Below, in pieces: positions 10,942 to 20,642 of a stretch of 64,000 nucleotides of DNA (positions within the stretch are counted from its first letter, which is position 1; each line of letters starts with the position of its first letter). This stretch comes from Taudactylus pleione (Eukaryota; Chordata; Amphibia; Anura; Myobatrachidae): positions 5,703,501-5,767,500 of the forward strand of contig JAUIMM010000124.1 in assembly GCA_031769625.1 (NCBI GenBank), in the 5' to 3' direction. Both the position numbers and the translations under genes were made by a program. The notes below the pieces were generated by a model that did no database searches, was not told the DNA's origin, and saw nothing but the letters and a program-made list of their open reading frames with translations.

Positions 10942-11429
10942 ATTGGGCCTGATTCAGAGTAGTACGATAAGCAGTAGCAGCTGCGACAACCGCTAATGCC
11001 TGCAGGAGGCATCTGAAGGAAAAAGATGCCCTCTGCCGGCTTTGCAGGTCCGATGCCTGCGTCCAAAGATGCAGCATTGGTTCATCGTCGCTATGCATGC
11101 CGTCATTGCCCATCTGAATAAGCTTACACAGAATGGGCGATGAAACTCCTCAGCCGGAGCCAGGAAATCTGCGTCGGAAAATGCAGTCCCTGGCCTGACC
11201 ACACCTTCAAAACGGGAGCGATACACCCCCATTTTCTATAGCGGCCTCCATTGTTGCCTAATGCTTCGCCCTTCAAACGGCCACAGCATGCCAATCACGC
11301 TGCTACTGTGGGGCACTGCAAATGAGATCGCAGATCAGGATCTGTACATGTGCAGTGTGACCTCTGCACATGAGCAGATCAGAAAACTTTGCGGTATTGC
11401 AAAAACACTGCACTGTGTGTTAGGACTCT

Positions 11430-11897
11430 CGGCCTGATTCAGCATGGATCGCAATTGCAACAGCGTACACAGATCGGCCGATTGCACAACACTGCGCGTG
11501 CATGACGACCGCACTGCGATTACAGACACACTGTGGAATCCATCGCAGAGTGAGTGACAGGCTGTAAGCGTTTGGGGGTGGTGACGGGGGAGTGGTTGCA
11601 GAAATGCAGACGTGCCTGTCCGTTTGAAAGCCGTTGCATGGGCGTGCATAAATTGGCCACTACGATTGCCTATGCAGCTTGAGTACTCACTGCATGCGAT
11701 GAGACTTGCAATTTCTGCGACTGGTCAGACCTGCTTTAATTGTGCTTGAGGGGCCGATGTTCTCCGATGTTGCCGATGTATAAGCAGGACTGCGATATAT
11801 TAAGGATGTGAGAAGGCAGTAGTGGGCCTCTATGCTGGCTGAGCGGTGGCAGACATTAGCATATTTTCTCAGATTCATTGCGTGCTGAATCAGGCCC
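11430..11897. mobile_element. nested GGGCCTGATTCAG-family MITE
   Basis: Starts CGGCCTGATTCAG and ends CTGAATCAGGCCC, flanked by TCT on both sides (11427-11429 and 11898-11900). Its interior is close to that of the copy at 15193-15684 in inverted orientation (AACATCGG-type stretches, TTTGGGGGTGGTGACGGGGG). Confidence 0.82.
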
Positions 11898-11900
11898 TCT

Positions 11901-12263
11901 TTCCTTTATTTTGTATCTGGCCTGCAGTAGCTCTGTGCCACCAGAGGTGCTGCTGATGTATTCTGACATTTTCTCCTCACATGCAGGAGTTAATCTTGCT
12001 CCCCTGTTTAATCACCTGCACCTGCGTCACAGACTATTTATTCCTGCCCCTCACCATGCACCTTGCTGGTCATTGATTGTTTTCCCTGATTTGTATTCCT
12101 GAACCTGCGCTCCTGTCTACTGGACTACTGCAGCTACACTGCTGTCTGTGAGTCTGTCTCATCTACTCTGCAGCTTTTTGCCTTTGCTTACATCCAGTCT
12201 GTATATCTCCAGCCTGTAATCTGTGTAGCTCCAGCCAGCTGGGCCTCTGCAAACTGTTCCTCC
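11901..12263 (+). repeat. LTR-like or SINE-like pyrimidine-rich fragment
   Basis: CT-rich sequence with a style of short phrases (CCTGCGCTCCTGTCTACTGG, CTGTCTGTGAGTCTGTCTC) often found in the R-U5 part of frog gypsy LTRs. No matching second copy and no clear ends, so this is tentative. Confidence 0.3.
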
Positions 12264-13447
12264 TACGGGATGTAGTTGGCATCCAGGCGGTCAGGATGCC
12301 GGCACCGGAATTCTAACACGAGTCAGAATCCCGGCGGCCAGCATCCCGACGGTAAGTATCAAGGTTAGGGTTAGGCACTAAGGGGAGGATTAGAGTTAGG
12401 TCGCTGGGGGGGAGGGTTTTATGTTTAGGCTGCGGGAAGGGAGTGTTAGGTTTAGGCTGTGGGGGTGAGGGTTAGGTTTAGCGATGGGGTTAGTGTTAGG
12501 ATAATTACCTGCAGGTGTAGGCATTCTAACCTAGGACCGTATTCAATTAGCGGCGTAAAGTCGGATTCCGCGTATCTCGGATGATGTAATTTCACCAGGC
12601 GGAAACTTTTCGCCATATGCAATTGCAAAGACTTTTCGGGTATGCGGAAAGTGAATGCAATGTAATAGGCAAAAAAGTTTTGCCTATGATTAGCAGGCGG
12701 AAAAAAGTGCAGAATTGCGGATTTGGGGTGTACACGTTGGGAAACCACTCAGCACCCTTGGGACAGCCCCCAAATCATAACTCTGTCAAACCTGTGAGGA
12801 ACCCCCCCTCCAAAAAAAATAGTTTGAAAATAAGGGTGAAAAAGTGCAAAGTGTGGGTCCAAACATCTAAACTAGCGAAATAGACTTTTGGGGAGTCTGC
12901 AAGTAAGGGGGAGATTTTTTTTTTGTTTTGCAGGTGCTTTCTGAAGGTGCGTTTTAAACGGTTTTAAAAATTTCACTTTAGCTCATTTAAACCATGCTTG
13001 CACCCATTTACAAGTACACCAAATTTGACAGGACTACTTATTTACAACAACAAAAAAACTGCTGAATGCTATTCTTCACCACTTGTGCAAAGACGCTAAT
13101 TAGAAGCAATTGACAGCACTAAAGTACCTGAAATAGCTTCAGTGGGGATTTTCGGGGACATCTATATTGAACCCCAATGTTAGTGCATCTTTTGGGGGGT
13201 TGATTTTCCTATTTTTGACAGCACTTTTCGCCTGTTTGAGTTTTGACGGGACGCGTTTTTGCGTCCTTTGGAATTGAATATGGCGAATAGTGGGGACGAG
13301 CACGATAAGTTTCCGCTGCCAAAACACGCAATGTTGGTGAAAAATGCGGCAGGCAGAAAAGTATCGTGGGTGCGAAACTAATTGAATACGGCCCCTAGTC
13401 GGGATTCTGAGCACCGGGATCCTCAGCACCGGCATCCCGTAGCCAAC
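12264..13447. mobile_element. CTACGGGATG-ended MITE with TTAGGG-like interior, copy 1
   Basis: Left end CCTACGGGATGTAGTTGG; right end GGCATCCCGTAGCC is its approximate reverse complement. Just inside the left end are GC-rich hairpins, then a G-rich stretch (about 12360-12500) made of GGGTTAGGxxx phrases. Another MITE (12537-13394) is inserted within it. Confidence 0.65.
12537..13394. mobile_element. nested MITE with GCCGTATTCAATTA ends
   Basis: Left end GACCGTATTCAATTAGCGGC and right end AACTAATTGAATACGGCCCC are inverted copies; TAG or CTAG flanks both sides. The interior carries GGCGGAAA/TTTTCGCC-type motifs but no ORF of note. A related right end (CATATTGAATACCCC) is seen near 61110-61125. 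Confidence 0.7.
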
Positions 13448-13507
13448 CCGACTCCACAGCTGTCTTTACAAGTATCCAGTTACATAACACTCTGAATCGG
13501 GCTCATT

Positions 13508-13620
13508 GTGAATCTCCCCTTTCAAACAATGTGCTCCTCTATTAGTTGTTGACTGGTGATCACCAGACAATGACTTAATCTGCACAAAATAAAAACTTTT
13601 TCCACACATGTTTTTGTGAA
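13508..13620. repeat. degenerate tandem unit (part 3) with perfect 14-bp palindrome
   Basis: Unit resumed after the nested MITE block (AATCTCCCCTTTCAAACAAT). It carries CTGGTGATCACCAG at 13553-13566, related to the palindromes at 9981-10007 and 10299-10322. Confidence 0.6.
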
Positions 13621-14349
13621 AAACTACGTGTATCCTGCTCATTGCAATTTTAGAGCAATAAATTAATGCCGAAACAAGATTTGCAAAATATTTATTTGTG
13701 GTGTTTATAAAAAAAATATTTGTTTTATTTTGGTTCGTTGTCTTAAAATTTCAACACAAAACACCTATTTGACGGTTTTACTGACATTTTATTTGACGTG
13801 TCATATAGAGCGAAAAGACCAATGTTTTTTTAACAGCAACACAGTCTTCTGAAAAAAAAAAAAGGTGTAATCTGTGTGGGTACTATATAAAAAAAAAATC
13901 AATGATGTTGTTAGAATGTGAGGAGCACTAATGTCAGAAAATGGCCTCAGCACAGAGGTGAAAAAGCCATCAGCAGCGAAGGGGTTAAAGTTAATGTGAC
14001 ATCTATAAATTACGTGGTCCTTCTCCTCCCCAGACCCCTAATTTATGCATTCATTTTTTCTGGAACTCTGTGGTTTGTGTTATGGCAGAACTCAGAAACT
14101 GCAATAATGGCCCTACCACTCACACCCCATATTCATAGCTATTCTAAAATGGCAAATGTACACCATTAGCCTAAAAATGGCAAATGTACACCATTAAAAC
14201 CACTGACAGCTGAAATGCATGACATTGATTCTCATTACAATGGCACTTGTCAAAGGGTGGGATATATTAGGCAGCAAGGGAACACTCCGTTATTATGTTG
14301 ATGTGTTGGATGCATGCAAAATTAGACCTTACTGCCCTTTCATGAGATG
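13621..14349 (+). other. tbce intron, unassigned
   Basis: AT-rich sequence with A and T runs. A 25-base direct duplication (AAAATGGCAAATGTACACC...) lies at about 14147-14197. No gene seen. Confidence 0.5.
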
Positions 14350-14357
14350 CTCATAGC

Positions 14358-14410
14358 CAGGGCTGCCATTACGAATTGTGGGGCCCGGGACTGTCAAATT
14401 AGGCAGGGCC

Positions 14411-14469
<59 letters not shown>

Positions 14470-14965
14470 CTCTATCGCGCATTAAAGGTGTATCTAATCT
14501 ATATTAAAGTAATTAATACACTATCTGGTTCTTTGAATGTACCACTCAGTCCCCCCTCCCCAGTACTTACTCCCTCTCATAGGTATTACAGGTGCGACTG
14601 CTGCTGCTCTCACGGCTCCGCTCCCTAGTCCATACAATGACAGGCGCCGCGTTGTTCTACTACCTGTATATCCGGCTGATCAGGGTCTCGGCCGGCTGCT
14701 ACTGTATCTGATGGCGGCCCGCTGCCAGTAAAAGCAGCAAAGCACAGTAGAGGAGCGCCGCTGATGCTAATCAGCGCTTCGCTCAGCTGCTTAATAGGAA
14801 CAGGGGACAGTGGAGAAGATGCCCCCTTTGAGGCATGGGGTATTGTGGGTGGTTAGAGCGGGGGGGCAGGGGCGCTGTAGGAGCGGGCGCCCCCCCCCCC
14901 TTTCTGCAGAGTGTCCGGGCCCGGGACTGCAGTACCAGCAGTTCCCCCCCCTGATGGCGGCCCTG
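14358..14965. mobile_element. hAT-like MITE with perfect 8-bp target duplication
   Basis: Starts CAGGGCTGCCATTA and ends TGATGGCGGCCCTG, a terminal inverted repeat, and is flanked by CTCATAGC on both sides (14350-14357 and 14966-14973). The length of the duplication and the CAG...CTG ends fit the hAT superfamily. An (AT)n tract occupies 14414-14466. No transposase frame is present. Confidence 0.9.
14414..14466. repeat. (AT)n microsatellite
   Basis: About 53 bases of alternating A and T inside the hAT-like MITE; likely length-variable. Confidence 0.95.
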
Positions 14966-15192
14966 CTCATAGCTGTGTGTAATACAAAGTCAGAGTAAAT
15001 TTCATGAATTACAGAAATACTTTTAAACCAGCTGCAGTTAAGGTGATTTGCAAATACATGTGATCATTACACTACAAAAATGGACTTAAGCAAAAAATAT
15101 CTCACTACTAATAAAAAAAAAAAAAAATAGGATTGGAGATTTGAGAAAAATGTAGTTATTCCATGAACACACAGGAATGCTTGCATCATATT

Positions 15193-15684
15193 GGGCCTGA
15201 TTCATCACGGATCGCAATTGCAATGAAGCTGCGAATATATGCTAATGTCTACCACCGTTCAGCCAGCATAGAGGCGCCCACTACTGTTTTCTCACATCCG
15301 TAATACCTTGCAGTCTTACGTATAAAACATCGGAGAACATCGGCCCCTAACGCACAATTACATTAGCTCTGACCTGTTTCAGAATTTGCAAGTCTCATCG
15401 CACGCAGTGAGTACTCAAGCTACATAGGCCATCGCAGTGGCTAATTTATACATGCCCATGCAACGGCGTTCCAACGGACAGACACGCCTGTGTTTGTGCA
15501 ATCACTCCCCCGTCACCACCCCCCAATCGTGAACGCCCTGTCACTCACTCTGCAATGGATTCCTGTCTGCGTACGCAATTTCAGTGCTGCCGTTGCGCAC
15601 GCGCATTGTGGTGCATGCGCGGTATGCAACAATTGACCGATCTGCGTGCGCTGTTGCATTTGCAATCCATGCTGAATCAGGCCC
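15193..15684. mobile_element. GGGCCTGATTCAG-family MITE ending 43 bp before a tbce exon
   Basis: Starts GGGCCTGATTCATC, ends GCTGAATCAGGCCC, and is flanked by ATT (15190-15192 and 15685-15687). Only 43 bases separate it from the acceptor of the exon at 15728, so it occupies the zone where a branch point and polypyrimidine tract are expected. Confidence 0.85.
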
Positions 15685-15727
15685 ATTGTCTTGTATTTGC
15701 ACTGAAACTTTTTTATGTTTCTGGAAG

Positions 15728-15804
15728 GTTTTGCAGTGTGCGGTTATGTGGCCAGTGCTGGAAGAGCTACACCTAGCTTCAAATGATATCGCTGTACTAG
15801 AAAG
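15728..15804 (+). CDS. tbce: tbce exon c (leucine-rich-repeat region)
   Basis: Acceptor TCTGGAAG before 15728 and donor GTAAAG at 15805. Starts in phase 0 and ends two bases into an Arg codon. It encodes VLQCAVMWPVLEELHLASND then IAVLE, matching the LEELYLESNNI segment of TBCE. A second possible acceptor (TTTTGCAG, ending at 15736) would drop the first three codons but keep the frame; I chose the first because it preserves the family's length. Confidence 0.9.
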
Positions 15805-16081
15805 GTAAAGTGATTGCTTTATATGTATGTAGTTACTTTACTAGTGTGGAGCAAACTGCTTCATGATGTATTGAGAGCAGTTATTTAAATGTGTGTGTTA
15901 GAGATTTCCCTTTACATTGTGCCAGTTTCCTGCATTTAGTATAGAATATTAAATCTTGTTTAATTTATTTTCTCAGTATGTGTAATGTACAATCAAATAA
16001 TGTGATTGCTGCCAACTTACATATTTTACTGTGCTTTGGAAAGTGTTCCTTGTTAATACCCAGTACCCACATATTCTTAAC

Positions 16082-16724
16082 CTGGGTACACACTATGCGA
16101 TGTATCTAGTGTTCCCGCTAGGCTGTTTAGCGGGGCGCCGTTCGCTGCCCGATTTCTGAAGGGCAGATCGCGCCCTGCCCTCCAGCGCGGAGGCCCGCTG
16201 AGACAGCCTGCGGGTTCTGCCTCCACCCGCGGGTCACTGTGTCCCGCCGGTGGTCAAAACGGCGGCGCAGCGGTCACAGCCGGGGAATGGACGCCGGGCG
16301 CATGCGCCCGGCATCCATTCACAGTGACAGCAGCGCTTGGGGGCTGCCCGGCATGTCTGTTAGTGCAGGTCACGCCCCCAGGAGTGACGAAAAGGGGACG
16401 CGTCATAGACACGCCCCCTTTTCTTTGGCCACGCCCCCTTTTCGGGCACAAAAGTGCCCTAACTCTGGGTTTTGGCGCCCTGCCTCCTGCCGGACCTAGA
16501 GTGAACACTATGTATAGTATGATATATCATTCCGAAACGGATCACGTTCACAATGATCGTTTGTCACAACTTCCCTACTGCTGTTGTGCACGGCAGATGG
16601 GACGATGCAATGAACGATGCAGTGATGTCGTACACCCAATTATGCAGTGTATACAGCGCGCGCGTAATGTATCGTTGCATCGCACCGTCAATGCGTCGCA
16701 CCATCGCATGGTGTGAACTACCCT
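16082..16724. repeat. MITE with GGGTACACACTATGCGATG end, carrying a nested element
   Basis: Left end GGGTACACACTATGCGATG and right end CATCGCATGGTGTGAACTACCC are near-inverted copies. The middle is taken up by a GC-rich nested element (16109-16508). Confidence 0.75.
16109..16508. mobile_element. nested GC-rich MITE with CTAGTGTTC ends (hAT-like)
   Basis: Left CTAGTGTTCCCGCTAGG and right CCTAGAGTGAACACT are inverted; ATGTAT flanks both sides (16103-16108 and 16509-16514). The interior has repeated CACGCCCCCTTTTC phrases. A longer 8-bp duplication cannot be confirmed, so the superfamily is tentative. Confidence 0.6.
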
Positions 16725-17196
16725 TAAATGAAATTAAAAAATTGCATCAAACACATTTGGTGTTTTAAATAGTGTTCTATGTAAAATGCTGACTGAGCTA
16801 GCGTTTAAGTCAAAAAGCTGACAATGAGCAATAATAATGTGTGCAGGTTACAGCTGTATGAGTTCTAGTTTACAGTACATTTAATCTCCTGCTGGCATGA
16901 GTCTGGTAACCCCTTTGTGACCATACTTTTTATGTTTTGTAGATGTTGCTTTCATTTGGAATATCTTTATTATCTTTCAATTGTCCATGAACCGTTTCTA
17001 TTGATTTTTAGGCTCACATTTGCTAGCATATAATAATAAATAACATTTTATTTTATGAGTTCTTATAGATTCATAAATTATCAAAAATAAAAAAAAAAAC
17101 ACTTCAACAATTGTTGTAAAAACTTTTTTTTATGTTTCTAATTGTGCAGCCACAGAAATTAAATACACTATTAAAATCATATTTAAGTACTGTATG

Positions 17197-17460
17197 CAGT
17201 GTCGGACTGGAGCACGAAGGGCCCACCGGGGGAATGCAGTGGTAGGGGCCCATGCTTTGGGGTGTGGCCAGTTACCACAGGCGATGGGGTCAGCCCCCAC
17301 AGAGGCTTGGACAGACAATGGAGACCATGTAACTGACCCTATAATAGAGTAACAAGGTATAATTCAAGTGTACAGTCTGAAACCTGACGTTAGAGCAAGT
17401 GGCGGGGCCCCAGGCCCACCGGGGATTTCCCCTGTACCCCTATGGACCAGTCCAACCCTG
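17197..17460. mobile_element. hAT-like MITE with perfect 8-bp target duplication
   Basis: Starts CAGTGTCGGACTGG, ends CCAGTCCAACCCTG, and is flanked by ACTGTATG on both sides (17189-17196 and 17461-17468). The interior has GGGCCCACCGGGG and its inverse near the ends. Non-coding. Confidence 0.92.
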
Positions 17461-17704
17461 ACTGTATGTAATGTACTGTTGGGTCATATTAGACCTTTTT
17501 TTATTTATGCTATTTATCTCTTCTTGTTGGATGAAGCTAACATACAGCCTCCAGTCAGAATAGAGCACATGGGAATAAAGCCCGCTCCCACCTGCCATAA
17601 AGGGGTTATGGTCTTTACATTGCTCCTAATTAAAGATATTTGATCAAAATATTTTTAAAGCAATATGTTTGTACATTTTTACATAGTTTTTGTATTTGTT
17701 GTAG

Positions 17705-17800
17705 GCCTGTCAACTGTCTTCAGTCTTTGACGCTGCTAGATATTTCAAACAATCAATTTGCACACGGAAACCAACTTCATGCAATAGCTGATTTACCAAG
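17705..17800 (+). CDS. tbce: tbce exon d (leucine-rich-repeat region)
   Basis: Acceptor TTGTTGTAG before 17705 and donor GTACAG at 17801. The first base completes the Arg codon from the exon at 15728-15804. It encodes RPVNCLQSLTLLDISNNQF and continues to HAIADLPR, with a clear leucine-rich-repeat pattern (LTLLDISNNQF). It matches the TBCE segment LLDLSSNQL...HLPRLEQL. It ends two bases into the Arg codon completed at 27903. Confidence 0.92.
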
Positions 17801-18125
17801 GTACAGTTTCTTGCTGACAATTTTGTTGTTATTTTTCTCAAAACATTGTTACTACCAATACAAGTATGTACTGAAATCTTACAAGGCTTGCCTTCTTTGA
17901 CTTGATGATATTAGCACATCAACATCCCTTGTGAATTCAGTGCTGTATAGACTATAAGTGTATTTTTGAAGTCTCCAAACGTTATGCTCTTAATTTATAT
18001 ATAGTCCCTTAAATTAATTTATATATAGTCCCTTAAAATGTTAGGACAGTCAAATTGCTAATTAAGATGGAAGGAATCAAAAAATAACATCAGCAAAGAA
18101 ACAAAATCACCTTTTTAACACTAAG

Positions 18126-18297
18126 GGGTATATTTACTAAAGTGAGAGTTTCTAGAAGTGCAGATGTTGCCCATAGCAACCAATCAGATTCTACTTAACA
18201 TTTATTTAGCACTTTCTAAAAGAAAATAGCTAGAATATGATTGGTTGCTATGGGCAACATCTCCACTTCTAAAAACCTGCACTTTAGTAAATATACT
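18126..18297. repeat. palindromic MITE, TATATTTACTAAAG family
   Basis: TATATTTACTAAAGTGAGAG at the left is mirrored by CTGCACTTTAGTAAATATA at the right. Inner arms GATGTTGCCCATAGCAACCAATCA and TGATTGGTTGCTATGGGCAACATC (only partly quoted in practice) pair as well, so nearly the whole unit is a hairpin. A second copy lies at 28327-28497. Confidence 0.88.
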
Positions 18298-18299
18298 AT

Positions 18300-19020
18300 G
18301 AATACCTAATAATCTTTATATCCAAATGTTGCTATTTAGCGTTGCAAGTCGCACAAGAAATAATTGCTTTCCAGACTTTGAGTATGGTTCCAAAGCACAA
18401 AAAGTTATTATTCACATAAGAATTCAGTTACACGCCTTGATCTAAATACAATTAGCGCAAAAGATTATACATTCAAAGGTACAGTCGATACATACGCAAG
18501 CGCTCTGGATCCAGATTTCCCGGCATCAAACGTGAAGCCTACATCAAAAGAAATAATATGATGACTGACTACTGGACATAGAGTGCTTGAATATATACCC
18601 TACAGAGAGTTAACAGTACAATAGAAACAAATTGGCATAATCTCATTGGTTCTTGCTCTTGGTTCTTCTGTTACGATAGTTAATAGGTCAGTTTGTACAA
18701 TGGTAGTCCAGCCCTCAAACGGCTCTTTGTGTGTGTGTGTTAACTAATCAATAGACACTACATACAAAGTACATTCTAGCACCTAATTCTCTATAATCCA
18801 TAACTTGCAGACGCATGTTGTGATCTCCTTGCCGATGGAACTGGAGATCTGCAAATAGACAGTAGTTTAAAATGGTACCAAACATGGTCTGCTATACATG
18901 TACTAAACCTTAGATATCAAATACATACATTTTACATCATAATTAATAACTTTAATATAAACCATAATATGTAGGAACCTTTTATGAGTGTGTGTATATT
19001 TATGATTATATGTAAGTATG
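18300..19020 (+). other. tbce intron, unassigned
   Basis: No gene recognised. Part of this stretch may be the distal portion of the antisense retroviral LTR that begins at 20328, but I could not find its other end. Confidence 0.35.
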
Positions 19021-19047
19021 CGTTGTGTCTTCATGCAGCGTAAAAGG

Positions 19048-19160
19048 TGTGTGTGTGTGTGTGTGTGTGTATGTATATATATGTATATGTATGTGTGTAT
19101 ATAATATATATGTGTGTATATAATAAATATATATATATATATATATATTTATTAATTATG
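19048..19160. repeat. (TG)n / (TA)n microsatellite
   Basis: GTGTGT run from about 19048, passing into TATATGTG and TATATATA runs to about 19150. Confidence 0.9.
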
Positions 19161-19189
19161 TGTGTGGATAGATAGATATATGAGCATTG

Positions 19190-19560
19190 TGGACCGGCAC
19201 TTCTAATAATCAACTGCTTGGTTGCCTTCAATAGCGATGAGACAGTGAACAAATAAATTGCGGCACTCCAAGACTACTTGCATAAAAAACGAGTTATATT
19301 GCATAAGAAATCCATACAGAAACCAACGTTTCAAAGTCTCCAGGCGTTTTTATCAAGGTCCATGGAAAATCACATACAAAAAAGCAGACAACAACCTTCT
19401 TACCTTAAATAAGTGGTGACACACACTGATCTGCTGCAGACCTGGGAGAGGGGACACACCACGCGCTCCCGGTCGCCCCATGATGACGTCATCACAGCAC
19501 AGCCATGTTGTCAAGGCAACTGGCTGGTTGCCGGAAAAGTCTCCCCGGCCTGCAAAAACA
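19190..19560. repeat. repeat with AAACGTTGG motif
   Basis: On the minus strand it reads GGACCTTGATAAAAACGCC, then GGAGACTTTGAAACGTTGG, a repeat motif widespread in amphibian and fish DNA. The centre of the palindrome at 7265-8030 has the same layout (GGACCTTGAAAAAGC ... GAAATGCGTTGG). Ends not defined. Confidence 0.5.
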
Positions 19561-20089
19561 GATTGTGGGACTGATTAGATACACAAAATACAATGTATTA
19601 CTAATGTCATAATGACTAAATTCATGAACAATTAACTCTACATCACCTAAACAATAATAGATATAGCATAATACACCAATGATTTGCATCCCAAACAGGT
19701 GTAGGAAAACTAGATAGCCAAGTCTGATAAGATGCAAGTCCATGACTGCGGAACATACAGTCACATAATAACAGGAATATTGATGACAGGAATAAACAAT
19801 ACTGTCAAGTCATATATCAACAAAACGGCACTCTTGGCACAAATATATATAGCTTTAAACAGTAACTGGTTTTATTTTTACTTCTGTCTGAACTAAGTTA
19901 TCAGAGATGGCCAACAGACACTTGATGGAATCACAATGTAATCAAAGGCCTCTCCAGCCTACTTGGAAATGTAAATGCAAGTTTGTTTAGGCATACAATG
20001 ATAGTCAGACTTAAAGACAATGGTTCAGTTAAAACACTTGTATGCACCTCACAGTATCTTTGTGTATTCCAATTACTAGTCCCAGACAT

Positions 20090-20328
20090 GTCCAAAAGAC
20101 TTGTCTGTCATCACTGAATATATAAAGTCTTTAAATATATGTGTATTCATGATTATGTAAAGACTTTAACAGTGTGCAGTAACACTGCAGATGTACACAA
20201 TGCTAAAATAGCGCCGTGCGCAATATTATACTGACTACGCCAGATGGCGTCGTGCAGACAACGCAAACTGGCGTCGTGCAAATATTATTTTTACAATTTA
20301 GGTCTCAGCTAACCATCCGGCTTCGACA
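20090..20328 (-). repeat. 3' LTR, U3 beginning (far end unresolved)
   Basis: Read on the minus strand, a purine-rich tract CAAAGGGTGGAG is followed at 20328 by TGTCGAAGCC, a typical LTR start. Within the next 100 bases the phrase GCACGACGCCA occurs twice, and an AT-rich TATA-like TTTATATATT is near 20120. I could not find the CA end or a matching 5' LTR. Confidence 0.6.
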
Positions 20329-20642
20329 CTCCACCCTTTGACAGCAAACAATACGCTATCACACTCTGGTCTTAAAGTTTATTCAGTCATACACTAAGAA
20401 ATATTATTTAAAGTTATGTTATGGGATGGAACAGTGTGATCATTAAACCATCAATAATGTGTCCCAGGGAGGGACATAAAACTACCCTTATACGCACACC
20501 GCGGATCTTGGAAGATCATGGGAAAGATGTGGGGATGCACCTAACCTATAAAGGAAGTCTTGAAGGGGATAGGGACTTACATTATTTAGGATGTTTAAAA
20601 TAACATTTAATAATACATTTCATGCATGGCTAAATCTATACA

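Larger units (their letters stand above)
10945..13504. mobile_element. GGGCCTGATTCAG-family MITE expanded by nested insertions
   Basis: Left end GGGCCTGATTCAGAG at 10945 after ATT (10942-10944); the best right end is CTCTGAATCGGGCTC at 13490-13504, followed by ATT (13505-13507). Between them lie a complete MITE of the same family (11430-11897), an LTR-like stretch and a TACGGGATG-ended element. The pairing of these outer ends is an inference from the matching sub-terminal bases and the shared ATT. Confidence 0.55.

Noticed and set aside
12360..12500. Interstitial telomeric repeat
   Set aside because: The GGGTTAGG phrases are irregular and form part of a MITE with hairpins and inverted ends seen elsewhere in the window.
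17640..17900. 86-codon open frame containing a leucine-rich stretch
   Set aside because: Only 17705-17800 is coding; the frame runs through both splice sites of a tbce exon by chance.
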